From Flavobacteriales bacterium (lineage in GTDB: Bacteria; Bacteroidota; Bacteroidia; Flavobacteriales; Flavobacteriaceae): a stretch of 26,798 nt of DNA. Of this stretch, positions 7,672 through 15,039 are shown one piece after another (positions within the stretch are counted from its first letter, which is position 1; each line of letters opens with the position of its first letter). A program made the position numbers and the translations under genes. The notes below the pieces were generated by a model, which made no database searches, was not told the origin of the DNA, and was given only the letters and a program-made list of their open reading frames with translations. The DNA lies in contig JALVDN010000241.1 in the NCBI GenBank assembly GCA_027008965.1, positions 1-26,798 of the forward strand, read 5' to 3'.

Positions 7672-8871
7672 ATGGAAAAGCAATTTGTATTTTCAAAAAA
7701 ATTGAAAACCATAAGTTTGGTTTTAATCATAATAGGAGTTCTTGCAACCATAGGCGCTTTTCTAACCGATAAAGAACGCGCTTGGTCATCCTTATTGTTA
7801 CATAATTATTATTTTCTTAGCTTGGCACTGGGGGCCGCCTTTTGGATGGCTATTCAATACATCACCGAAGCAGGCTGGTCTGCGGCATTCAAGCGAGTAC
7901 CTGAAAGCATGACATCTTATGTGTTATATGGATTTGTATTCATGTTGATCATAGGAACATTAGGGTTAAAAGTTTTATATGCTTGGGCTGATCCCGCTTC
8001 TCATTATGATGCGTTTGAATTGAAATTTTTGTCACATCATTTGCATGTAAAATCACCTTATTTAAATGCAGGCTTTTTCTTGGTCAGATTGGTGGCCTAT
8101 TTTATTGCTTGGTATTTAGTGATTAACTTGCTTTTGAAATTCTCAAAAAAAGAAGATGAAGATAAGGAAAATGCCATGCATTGGTTTAGAAAAAGCTGGT
8201 ATTATAGCAGAGTATATATTTTCACTTTTGCTTTGACTTTCATTTTTGCTTCCATAGACTGGATGATGACCCTGGCGCCTATGTGGTACAGCACCATTTT
8301 CCCTGTGAAAGAAATCATTTCCGCTTTTATCCATTCTGCGGCAGTGATTATATTAATCATAATCTATTTATATCGTCAAGGTTATTATCCCTTTATGAAT
8401 CCTTCTCACTGGCATGATTTATCCAAATATATTTTTATGGGGGCTATCTTATTCGGATATGCATGGTATTTCCAATATATGCTGATTTGGTATGGAAATA
8501 TTCCCGAAGAAACCGAATATTACTATATCAGAAGATTTGAGTTTTCGGAGCCTTTGTTCGTGTTGGTAATTGTATTGACCTTTGCTTTGCCGTTTCTTCT
8601 CACCCTTTGGAACAGGATGGCTAAAAATTATAAAGTGCTTGCTGTTGCCGCCATCATAGCCCTCACCGGAAAATACATTGAACATTATTTGATGATTTAT
8701 CCCGAAACCATAGAACATCCTGTTTATGGTTGGATAGAATTAGGAATGTTATTGGGTTTTATAGGATTGTTTATGTTTGCCACTTTCACGGCTATGGCCA
8801 AACGCAAATATCTCTTACCGGTGAATCATCCTTATTTGGAAGAAAGTTTGGTTCATCATATTCCTCATTAA
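7672..8871 (+). CDS. actF: ActF, large membrane subunit of alternative complex III
   Basis: A 399-residue polytopic membrane protein with about ten hydrophobic helices. Family-like stretches include ALGAAFWMAIQYITEAGWS, the SIDWMMTLAPMWYSTIFPV helix, and GNIPEETEYYYIRR. These match ActF, the second large membrane subunit, related in fold to ActC. It is the last gene of the operon and a strong terminator follows 27 nt later. In many Flavobacteriia coxB/coxA follow this point (recall); here they do not. Confidence 0.92.
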   Translation: MEKQFVFSKKLKTISLVLIIIGVLATIGAFLTDKERAWSSLLLHNYYFLSLALGAAFWMAIQYITEAGWSAAFKRVPESMTSYVLYGFVFMLIIGTLGLKVLYAWADPASHYDAFELKFLSHHLHVKSPYLNAGFFLVRLVAYFIAWYLVINLLLKFSKKEDEDKENAMHWFRKSWYYSRVYIFTFALTFIFASIDWMMTLAPMWYSTIFPVKEIISAFIHSAAVIILIIIYLYRQGYYPFMNPSHWHDLSKYIFMGAILFGYAWYFQYMLIWYGNIPEETEYYYIRRFEFSEPLFVLVIVLTFALPFLLTLWNRMAKNYKVLAVAAIIALTGKYIEHYLMIYPETIEHPVYGWIELGMLLGFIGLFMFATFTAMAKRKYLLPVNHPYLEESLVHHIPH

Positions 8872-8897
8872 AATATAGGTAGTATACTGAACACAAT

Positions 8898-8922
8898 ACG
8901 GGGGCTATGGCTCCCGTTTTTT
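8898..8922 (+). terminator. Rho-independent terminator of the act operon
   Basis: ACGGGGGC (8898-8905), TATG loop, GCTCCCGT (8910-8917), with one G-T pair in an 8-bp stem, followed by a T run. It lies 27 nt after the actF stop. Confidence 0.88.
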
Positions 8923-8925
8923 ATA

Positions 8926-8933
8926 TATATTTG
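8926..8933 (+). promoter_or_regulatory. Bacteroidota -7 element directly before the SPOR gene
   Basis: TATATTTG matches TAnnTTTG. It ends only 5 nt before the ATG at 8939, so transcription would start close to the start codon, giving a leaderless or nearly leaderless mRNA. The -33 position would fall in the act terminator, and no good TTTG is seen there. Confidence 0.4.
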
Positions 8934-8938
8934 CAATT

Positions 8939-9307
8939 ATGAAACGTCAATTTTTAGTATTATTTCTTTTTGGGTTTTTCATGCTGCAAGCCCAAAGCCC
9001 GGTTAAAAATGTAAAAACCGACGCGAATCAATTAGTGGAGAAAAAATCGGAATGTTTGAAAAAACATTATACGGATTTTTTGTATTACATTCAAATTTAT
9101 AACGGCAAAGACTTGAATAAAGCCAAAGCCATTTTAAGAGAATATCTAAAATTGTACCCTTCCTCAACGGCATTTGTAAAATGGGAAAATCCCGAATATA
9201 AAGTTTGGACAGGAGAATATATGACTAAAATTGAAGTGGAACAAGCCATGCGTGAAATAAGAAGGAACTTCCCCAATGCTTTGATTGTTTTTCCAAAACG
9301 GAGGTAA
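8939..9307 (+). CDS. Small secreted SPOR-domain-like protein
   Basis: A 122-residue protein. MKRQFLVLFLFGFFMLQAQ is a cleavable signal peptide, so the product is periplasmic or surface-exposed. The rest reads as one SPOR-like domain: YYIQIYNG forms the first strand, then a helix (LNKAKAILREYLKLYP), VKWENPEYKVWTGEYMTK, and a second helix ending FPNALIVFPK. The KVWTGEYMTKIEVEQAMREIRRNFP pattern is typical of short Bacteroidota SPOR proteins, which bind glycan strands lacking stem peptides. It has its own promoter-like element after the act terminator and converges on rodA with only 8 nt between the stops. A peptidoglycan role would suit the neighbouring rod operon, but that link is inference. 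Confidence 0.78.
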   Translation: MKRQFLVLFLFGFFMLQAQSPVKNVKTDANQLVEKKSECLKKHYTDFLYYIQIYNGKDLNKAKAILREYLKLYPSSTAFVKWENPEYKVWTGEYMTKIEVEQAMREIRRNFPNALIVFPKRR

Positions 9308-9315
9308 AGTCAGGT

Positions 9316-10569
9316 TCAATATTCTTCTCTTCGTCTGGCATCCAATGCAAGGAAGAGGAGCAGGAATAAAGTGAAACTCAAAAGCGAAGATCCGCCGTAA
9401 CTTACAAATATAATAGGAATACCAATAGTTGGAAACCAACCCGTAATCATCAATAAATTGATGAAAAGATGAACGGCTAAAAAAGAAGCCAATGCATAGC
9501 CCGTAACCCGCGAAAATATTGTTTTTTGTCTTTCTGCCAAGTAATATATTCGCCATATCAATAAAAAATATAAAGCCAGAAAACCTAAAGAACCCCACCA
9601 TCCGAATTGTTCAGCCAAAGCCGTGAAAATATAATCGGTATGTTGTTCGGGAACATAGTGTCCTCTCATTTGTGAGCCTTGAAGCCAGCCTTTACCTGTC
9701 CATTTACCATTACTAATAGCAATAAGTGATTGTTTCAAATGATAACCCACTCCTTTATCATCCTTAATTTTACCAATCATCAACTCAATTCTCTTTTGCT
9801 GATGGGGAAGAAGCAAATGATTAAAAACAAAAGAAGTAAAAAGTGAAAATAGAACGGATGTAACTAAAAATATCAGTGTAAGGAAAATAAATATCCATTT
9901 TTGTTTTCTAATCTTAAAAAAAATGTACAAGATTATTATAAAAGTAAATGATAAATAAGCTAAAGCGGTGTTTTTAAAACCTACATAAATCGTTATGATG
10001 AAAGTGGCGATTATCCAAAATAAAACCAATAAAAGACTTGTCTTTAGACCTTCTCTGTATAGAACCGGTAACAAAGCGATAAAAGTGATGACGGTTCCTA
10101 CATCAGGTTGTAATAAAATAAGAAGCAGGGGAGTACCTATCAAAAAAACCGTTTTAATAATATCTTTTAAGTTTTTTAAACTGAAATTGTATTCACTTAG
10201 AAGTTTGGCCAGCCCGAGAGTTGTAGTAAGTTTAACAAGTTCGGAAGGTTGAAAACTCATTCCGCCTATTCGATACCATGACAGTGATCCGGAAATTTTT
10301 TCTCCGAAAACAAAAAGCCCCGCAAGTAGTAGAATTCCAATCAGATAAAATAATGAACTCCAGTTTTTGATGATTCTTGTAGGAATAAAGAAAAGAGAAA
10401 AACCTATTAGTATGCTGATAATAAGCCATGCTGATTGTTTGAAAGCAAATTGCGTGGAAGAATGAAAATCAACAGAATAGATCATGCCGATACCTATAGC
10501 CGATACACTAAGGAACAAAATGAAAGTTAACCAATCAAAAGCAGTTATATTTCTAATTTTTTGTTCCAT
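9316..10569 (-). CDS. rodA: RodA, SEDS-family peptidoglycan glycosyltransferase
   Basis: A 417-residue membrane protein with about ten hydrophobic segments. SEDS hallmarks are present: WYRIGGMSFQPSELVKLTTTLGLAKLL, LLLQPDVGT, the GKGWLQGSQMRGHYVPEQHTDYIFTALAEQFGWWGSLG loop, and the C-terminal TGWFPTIGIPIIFVSYGGSSLL. RodA polymerises lipid II into glycan strands for lateral-wall growth, together with PBP2. Its start overlaps the end of mrdA by 17 nt, and it is the last gene of mreBCD-mrdA-rodA. There is no room for a terminator before the convergent SPOR gene. Confidence 0.96.
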   Translation of the reverse strand: MEQKIRNITAFDWLTFILFLSVSAIGIGMIYSVDFHSSTQFAFKQSAWLIISILIGFSLFFIPTRIIKNWSSLFYLIGILLLAGLFVFGEKISGSLSWYRIGGMSFQPSELVKLTTTLGLAKLLSEYNFSLKNLKDIIKTVFLIGTPLLLILLQPDVGTVITFIALLPVLYREGLKTSLLLVLFWIIATFIITIYVGFKNTALAYLSFTFIIILYIFFKIRKQKWIFIFLTLIFLVTSVLFSLFTSFVFNHLLLPHQQKRIELMIGKIKDDKGVGYHLKQSLIAISNGKWTGKGWLQGSQMRGHYVPEQHTDYIFTALAEQFGWWGSLGFLALYFLLIWRIYYLAERQKTIFSRVTGYALASFLAVHLFINLLMITGWFPTIGIPIIFVSYGGSSLLSFTLFLLLFLALDARRREEY

Positions 10570-12406
10570 GTTGTTTTTTCATTTCATAAATCGGATAAAG
10601 GTCGGTATTGATGACCTTATTATAAAGATCGGGGCGAGAAATGGTGTCATTCAAATATTTATCAATGATCAGACTTGCAATGGGGGCGGCCAATGAGGCG
10701 CCATATCCACCATTTTCAATAAATACCGAAACTACAATCTCCGGATTTTCCACCGGAGCAAAGGCGATAAAAATGGAATGATCGGGGAGTTGGATTTTCT
10801 TGCCGTCAAGACGGATAAAATTTTCTGCCGTTCCGGTTTTACCGGCCATGGTTAAATTACGGATTTGGGAGTATCGGGCTGTTCCAGATGTATATACTTT
10901 GGCCATTCCTTTTATCACTCGCTCAAAATTTTCAATTTTAAAACCGGTTTTTTTAGGTTCCAAAAATCTTTTTTCTATTTGGTTGTTTTCAATTTCTTTT
11001 ACAAAATGCGGTGTATAATAGGTTCCTCTATTGGCAAAAACAGCCGTCATATTGGCCAACTGAATGGGTGTGACCAAAATTTGTCCCTGCCCGATTCCGT
11101 TTGAAATGGTATATGAAGTTTTCCAACGGTTATTTCCGAAATATTTATTGTAGAACGAACTGTCAGGAACCAATCCTTTTTTCCCGATAGGAAGATCATA
11201 ATGCAAATAATCTCCAAGGCCGAATTTTTTGACCATGTCTGCCCATTTTTGGATGCCTTCACGAGGATTTTCTTCACGGTTTATCATATCCATATAAGCA
11301 TTTGCAAAAAATGTATTACAGGAATAGGGGATAGCATAATCCAAATATACGCTTCCGTTTGCTCCGCAGTGACAACGCATAAATCTATTGCCGTATTTAA
11401 AACCATGTTGACAAACATAGGAAGTATAAGGTTTAATGGATTTCATTTCCAAACCTACCATGGCATTGATGATTTTAAAAGGCGAGCCCGGCGGATAAGT
11501 TCCCAATAAAGCTCTATTGTATAAAGGTTTATGAATGCTGTCTTTTAAAAGTCTGGAAAAATGTTTTCTTCCGTCTTTTCCGCTCAACATACCCGGGTCA
11601 TATTCGGGTGCGGAAACCATGGCCAATACTTCACCGTTTTTTGGATTGATAACAACTACTGCTCCATGTTTTCCGGACATCAAACTATCAATAAAAGATT
11701 GAAGTTTAATGTCAATAGTTAGATGCAAGTCTTTACCTTTCTCGGGTAAAGTGTCCCATTTTCCATGAAGATATGGGGTGGTTTTACGATTGAATTTATC
11801 CCTGTAATAATAACGCACACCTTTTTTGCCCCGCAAAATTTTTTCATAATACCTTTCAATTCCGGCCATCCCTTTTACATCACCCGGTTCATAATATTCA
11901 TCTTTTTCCAAATCATAGGTTCGGACACTTCTCAAATAACCCAAAATATGAGCTGCGTGTTTGGTGTGATATTTTCTGATATGATGTATTTTGATACCGA
12001 ATCCGGGGAATTTATAAAGAATCTCTTTAAAACGTATAATATCTTCTTTCAACAAATTTCCGGTAAAAACAGATGGCTTTTGAAATGAGTATCTCTTGGC
12101 TTTATTGATTTTGTCTTCAATATCTTTTTTATTCAAATGAAGAATTTCAGCTAATAATAACGTGTCAAAAGGTTTTATGAGTGAAGGAGTCACATAAACA
12201 GTATAAGTGGGTTGATTGGAAACCAATAAAATACCGTTCCGGTCATAAATATTACCTCTCTTGGCGGGAATTTTTTCTTTGATGATGGCATTTATCTCAG
12301 CCAGTTTATGATAGGGGTTGGGAAACCATTGAAGCATGGCTAATCTTATTAAAACCAACATCAAAACAAGAAACCAAAAACCGGTTACAACCCAAAACTT
12401 TTTCAT
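10553..12406 (-). CDS. mrdA: Penicillin-binding protein 2 (MrdA), peptidoglycan transpeptidase
   Basis: A 617-residue class B PBP with an N-terminal membrane anchor (about residues 5-24) and a dimerisation region including PAKRGNIYDRNGILL. The transpeptidase domain has SPFK (active-site Ser308, Lys311), SCN (362-364) and KTG (523-525). It cross-links peptide stems in the lateral wall with RodA. A cysteine/histidine cluster, Cys332-Gln-His334 with Cys345-His346-Cys347, lies between the SxxK and SxN motifs and may bind metal. It is 11 nt after mreD and overlaps rodA by 17 nt. Confidence 0.96.
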   Translation of the reverse strand: MKKFWVVTGFWFLVLMLVLIRLAMLQWFPNPYHKLAEINAIIKEKIPAKRGNIYDRNGILLVSNQPTYTVYVTPSLIKPFDTLLLAEILHLNKKDIEDKINKAKRYSFQKPSVFTGNLLKEDIIRFKEILYKFPGFGIKIHHIRKYHTKHAAHILGYLRSVRTYDLEKDEYYEPGDVKGMAGIERYYEKILRGKKGVRYYYRDKFNRKTTPYLHGKWDTLPEKGKDLHLTIDIKLQSFIDSLMSGKHGAVVVINPKNGEVLAMVSAPEYDPGMLSGKDGRKHFSRLLKDSIHKPLYNRALLGTYPPGSPFKIINAMVGLEMKSIKPYTSYVCQHGFKYGNRFMRCHCGANGSVYLDYAIPYSCNTFFANAYMDMINREENPREGIQKWADMVKKFGLGDYLHYDLPIGKKGLVPDSSFYNKYFGNNRWKTSYTISNGIGQGQILVTPIQLANMTAVFANRGTYYTPHFVKEIENNQIEKRFLEPKKTGFKIENFERVIKGMAKVYTSGTARYSQIRNLTMAGKTGTAENFIRLDGKKIQLPDHSIFIAFAPVENPEIVVSVFIENGGYGASLAAPIASLIIDKYLNDTISRPDLYNKVINTDLYPIYEMKKQHGTKN

Positions 12407-12417
12407 TAGTTATTTTC

Positions 12418-12915
12418 CTATTCAAGCTTTTTTATAAACAACACGGTATAAATGATGGTAAAAATATAGCTAATTAATGTATGTAAAACAATATCTCTTA
12501 GGGAGGAAAAAGTAAGAAAAAAACTGAAATTGTTAAAGAAGTAAATTAAAAAATGACCCAATAATGTCCATGCTAGTATAGTAGTCAATAATTTGTTTAG
12601 AGGGAGGTGAATAATTTCGGTTTTTTTTAGACTTAAACTTCTTTGAGTGAGTTTCAAATAGATAATGCGTAAATAAGCAAGCGTTATCAAAGTGGCGCTA
12701 AAAACCCCGCCTGTGAAAAAAAACATATCTGTAATGAAACCGATTAAAAATAAAATGATTATGTAAATGGGAGAGAGTAGGTTATCAGTATAAAATAAAA
12801 AAGGAATGAAGATGATGTAAGGTGTGTAAGGAAAAACATATCCCAGATTTTTAAAAATAAAAATTTGCAGGAAAAGCGGAATGATAAAAACCCATATGTA
12901 ATTACTGCGTTGCAT
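12418..12915 (-). CDS. mreD: MreD, rod-shape-determining membrane protein
   Basis: A 165-residue, very hydrophobic protein with five or six predicted membrane segments and motifs such as FKNLGYVFPYTPYIIFIPFLFY. Weak sequence similarity is normal for MreD; the call rests mainly on position between mreC and mrdA, size and topology. It bridges the elongasome in the inner membrane. Its start overlaps the mreC end by 14 nt. Confidence 0.88.
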   Translation of the reverse strand: MQRSNYIWVFIIPLFLQIFIFKNLGYVFPYTPYIIFIPFLFYTDNLLSPIYIIILFLIGFITDMFFFTGGVFSATLITLAYLRIIYLKLTQRSLSLKKTEIIHLPLNKLLTTILAWTLLGHFLIYFFNNFSFFLTFSSLRDIVLHTLISYIFTIIYTVLFIKKLE

Positions 12916-13687
12916 GAGTGATTGAATCCAATTCTTTTTTTAGAGGATGAACAGAAATAAAAATATTGTATGTTTTTTCAGGCTGAAGAAAAGGCTCAAT
13001 AACAATTTTCTTTTCATCATTTTCAAAAAATACTTTTTGAACGCGACCTACGGGGATATCTCTAGGAAAAAACAATGAGTTCCCGGCAGTAATAATCGTA
13101 TCTCCCGGATGGAGGTTTATTTTTTCCGGAAAATCAGTGATCAACAAACGTTTATTAGCTTCATCCCAAAAGGTGAATCCCGTATAGGGTTGATCGGCCG
13201 GTTTGACAAAAACTGAAATATTTTCATTTCTGAGGGTCATAATTTTTGCAAAATGAGGTGAGGTTTGAATAACGATTCCCATGATTCCTTTGGGCGTAAA
13301 TGCGCCTGCATCTTTCACTATCCCATCATCCGTTCCTTTATCAATGATGACAAAATCCTTGCCTGCATCATGAAAATGTGAAATAATGTGCGCAGGTGTT
13401 AATTGAAATGAAGAGGAAAGGGGAGATATGAAAGAAGGACGAAGCAATCTTTTTTGCAATAATAAATTTTCATGCAACAATTCTTCATTTCTGCTTTGTA
13501 ACGAAAAATAAGAACCGATTCCCGAAAAAAATTTATTCAGTTGGCCCGAAACCGCAGATTGAAACACAAAAAATTTATATGAAGAACCGCTGTCTGTAAG
13601 CCGGATAAGTGTCATACTGACACTCAATAAAAACACATACGTAACTAACAAAATTCTTTTTTCAAAAAAATGAATGAGTTTTTGCAT
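12902..13687 (-). CDS. mreC: MreC, rod-shape-determining periplasmic protein
   Basis: A 261-residue protein with one N-terminal membrane helix (about residues 11-27), a short coiled-coil region (SLQSRNEELLHENLLLQKRL) and a beta-rich periplasmic domain. MreC-typical features include the IDKGTDDGIVKDAGAFTPKGIMGIV stretch and the GDTIITAGNSLFFPRDIPVGRV stretch. It scaffolds PBP2/RodA outside the membrane. It lies 8 nt after mreB and overlaps mreD by 14 nt. Confidence 0.94.
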   Translation of the reverse strand: MQKLIHFFEKRILLVTYVFLLSVSMTLIRLTDSGSSYKFFVFQSAVSGQLNKFFSGIGSYFSLQSRNEELLHENLLLQKRLLRPSFISPLSSSFQLTPAHIISHFHDAGKDFVIIDKGTDDGIVKDAGAFTPKGIMGIVIQTSPHFAKIMTLRNENISVFVKPADQPYTGFTFWDEANKRLLITDFPEKINLHPGDTIITAGNSLFFPRDIPVGRVQKVFFENDEKKIVIEPFLQPEKTYNIFISVHPLKKELDSITHATQ

Positions 13688-13695
13688 CTAAAAAT

Positions 13696-14724
13696 TTACT
13701 GGTCAAGAGCCACTTTTAGTTTTTCAAAGTTATTGATCACCATTCCTGTTCCGCGTATAACGGCCCTTAAAGGATCTTCCGCTACATGCACCGGAAGTCC
13801 GGTGGCTTCACTAATACGCTTGTCTAATCCTCGAAGCAAAGATCCTCCGCCTGCTAAAAACAAACCGCCTTTGTAAATATCAGCCGATAGTTCGGGGGCG
13901 GTTTTGGAGAGTGTTTCCATAATGGCACTTTCTATTCTGACTAATGATTTATCAAGTGCTTTGGCTATTTCATTGTAGGAAACAATAACTTCTTTGGGTT
14001 TTCCGGTGATAACATCGCGTCCTCTGACCGGATAATCTTCAGGAGGATTGGAGAGTTCATCCACGGCTGAACCCACATTGATTTTAATTTTCTCAGCTGT
14101 TCTTTCGCCTACAATCAGATTGTGCTTGGCACGCATGTAATAGGCAATATCATCATTGAATACATCCCCCGCAATTTTGACTGATTTTTCCACATGGATA
14201 CCTCCTAATGATATCACGGCAATTTCCGTAGTACCTCCTCCTATATCAATCACCATGTTTCCTTGTGGTTTGGTGATGTCTATGCCCATTCCTATGGCGG
14301 CAGCCATGGGTTCGGGAATCAAATATACTTCACTTGCATTCACCTTTTCGGCCGAATCTCTTACGGCACGTTTTTCCACTTCGGTGATACCTGAAGGGAT
14401 ACATATAACCATTTTGAGTTTGGGTGTGAAAAAACTTTTTTTCAATGCAGGAATTTGCCGGATAAATTCTTGAATCATTTGTTCGGAGGCTTCAAAATCG
14501 GCAATCACACCGTCTTTTAAAGGGCGGATAATGCTGATTCCTTTGTGTTCTTTGCCTTGCATCATAGCCGCCTCTTTTCCGACAGCAATGATTTTTCCGG
14601 TCTTCAAATCTTTTGCCACGATGGAAGGACTGTCCACCACTATTTCTCCTTCATACACGATGAGTGTGTTTGCTGTTCCCAAATCTATTGCCAGTTCCTT
14701 CGTGAAGAAATTGAAAAATCCCAT
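13696..14724 (-). CDS. mreB: MreB, actin-like cytoskeletal protein
   Basis: A 342-residue actin-fold ATPase. Visible motifs are the phosphate-1 loop DLGTANTLIVYEGEIV, IIRPLKDGVIADFEASEQMI, the IPEPMAAAIGMG region (LIPEPMAAAIG), phosphate-2 VIDIGGGTTEIAVISLGG, and the adenosine motif GGLFLAGGGSLLRGLD. The N-terminal MGFFNFFTKE is hydrophobic and probably helps membrane attachment. MreB filaments guide lateral-wall synthesis, so the organism is probably rod-shaped. First gene of the minus-strand operon. Confidence 0.97.
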   Translation of the reverse strand: MGFFNFFTKELAIDLGTANTLIVYEGEIVVDSPSIVAKDLKTGKIIAVGKEAAMMQGKEHKGISIIRPLKDGVIADFEASEQMIQEFIRQIPALKKSFFTPKLKMVICIPSGITEVEKRAVRDSAEKVNASEVYLIPEPMAAAIGMGIDITKPQGNMVIDIGGGTTEIAVISLGGIHVEKSVKIAGDVFNDDIAYYMRAKHNLIVGERTAEKIKINVGSAVDELSNPPEDYPVRGRDVITGKPKEVIVSYNEIAKALDKSLVRIESAIMETLSKTAPELSADIYKGGLFLAGGGSLLRGLDKRISEATGLPVHVAEDPLRAVIRGTGMVINNFEKLKVALDQ

Positions 14725-14761
14725 GTTGAATTGTTTTTTATCCGGTTTTTATTTTAATTTC

Positions 14762-14769
14762 CAAAGTTA
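14762..14769 (-). promoter_or_regulatory. Bacteroidota -7 element for the mreB operon
   Basis: On the minus strand this reads TAACTTTG, matching TAnnTTTG, 37 nt upstream of the mreB ATG. No clear -33 TTTG was found at the usual spacing. Confidence 0.4.
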
Positions 14770-14810
14770 ATAAATTATACATTAATTATTTAATTACACC
14801 TTTTTTTAAT

Positions 14811-14968
14811 GCGCCGGCGGGCGAAGTGTTATCCTTTTGAAGGTCCGCCGGATTTTTTGGCCACGGTGAGGAGGCTCCGAGCGTAGACGAGGAGACCCCG
14901 CAGCCGTGACTTGCCAAAAACCGTGCGGGCCGAAAAAGATTTAAACGGAGCACGCCGAATGGTGCCCA
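14811..14968 (+). repeat. Structured intergenic repeat, copy 2 (candidate ncRNA or non-autonomous element)
   Basis: The second full copy of the 792-951 element lies between the divergent mreB and ABC-permease genes. It shares the unchanged blocks at 14825-14842 and 14932-14956. The central stem is rebuilt with different bases: TTTTTGGC (14854-14861) pairs with GCCAAAAA (14913-14920), and CACGG (14862-14866) with CCGTG (14904-14908), with ACTT bulged. The inner hairpin is GG-CTCC (14873-14878) with GGAG-A-CC (14891-14897). CCCGCA (14897-14902) is complementary to TGCGGG (14924-14929). An alternative outer stem pairs 14842-14848 with 14925-14931. It points towards the ABC-permease gene, ending about 70 nt before its ATG. 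The rest of this spacer is AT-rich with no further feature seen. Confidence 0.72.
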
Positions 14969-15039
14969 AAAAATAATACAGAAAAAAGGTTTTTGGCTTC
15001 TTTTATTTTATTATTATTGTATAGAGAATTTTTTAGAAA

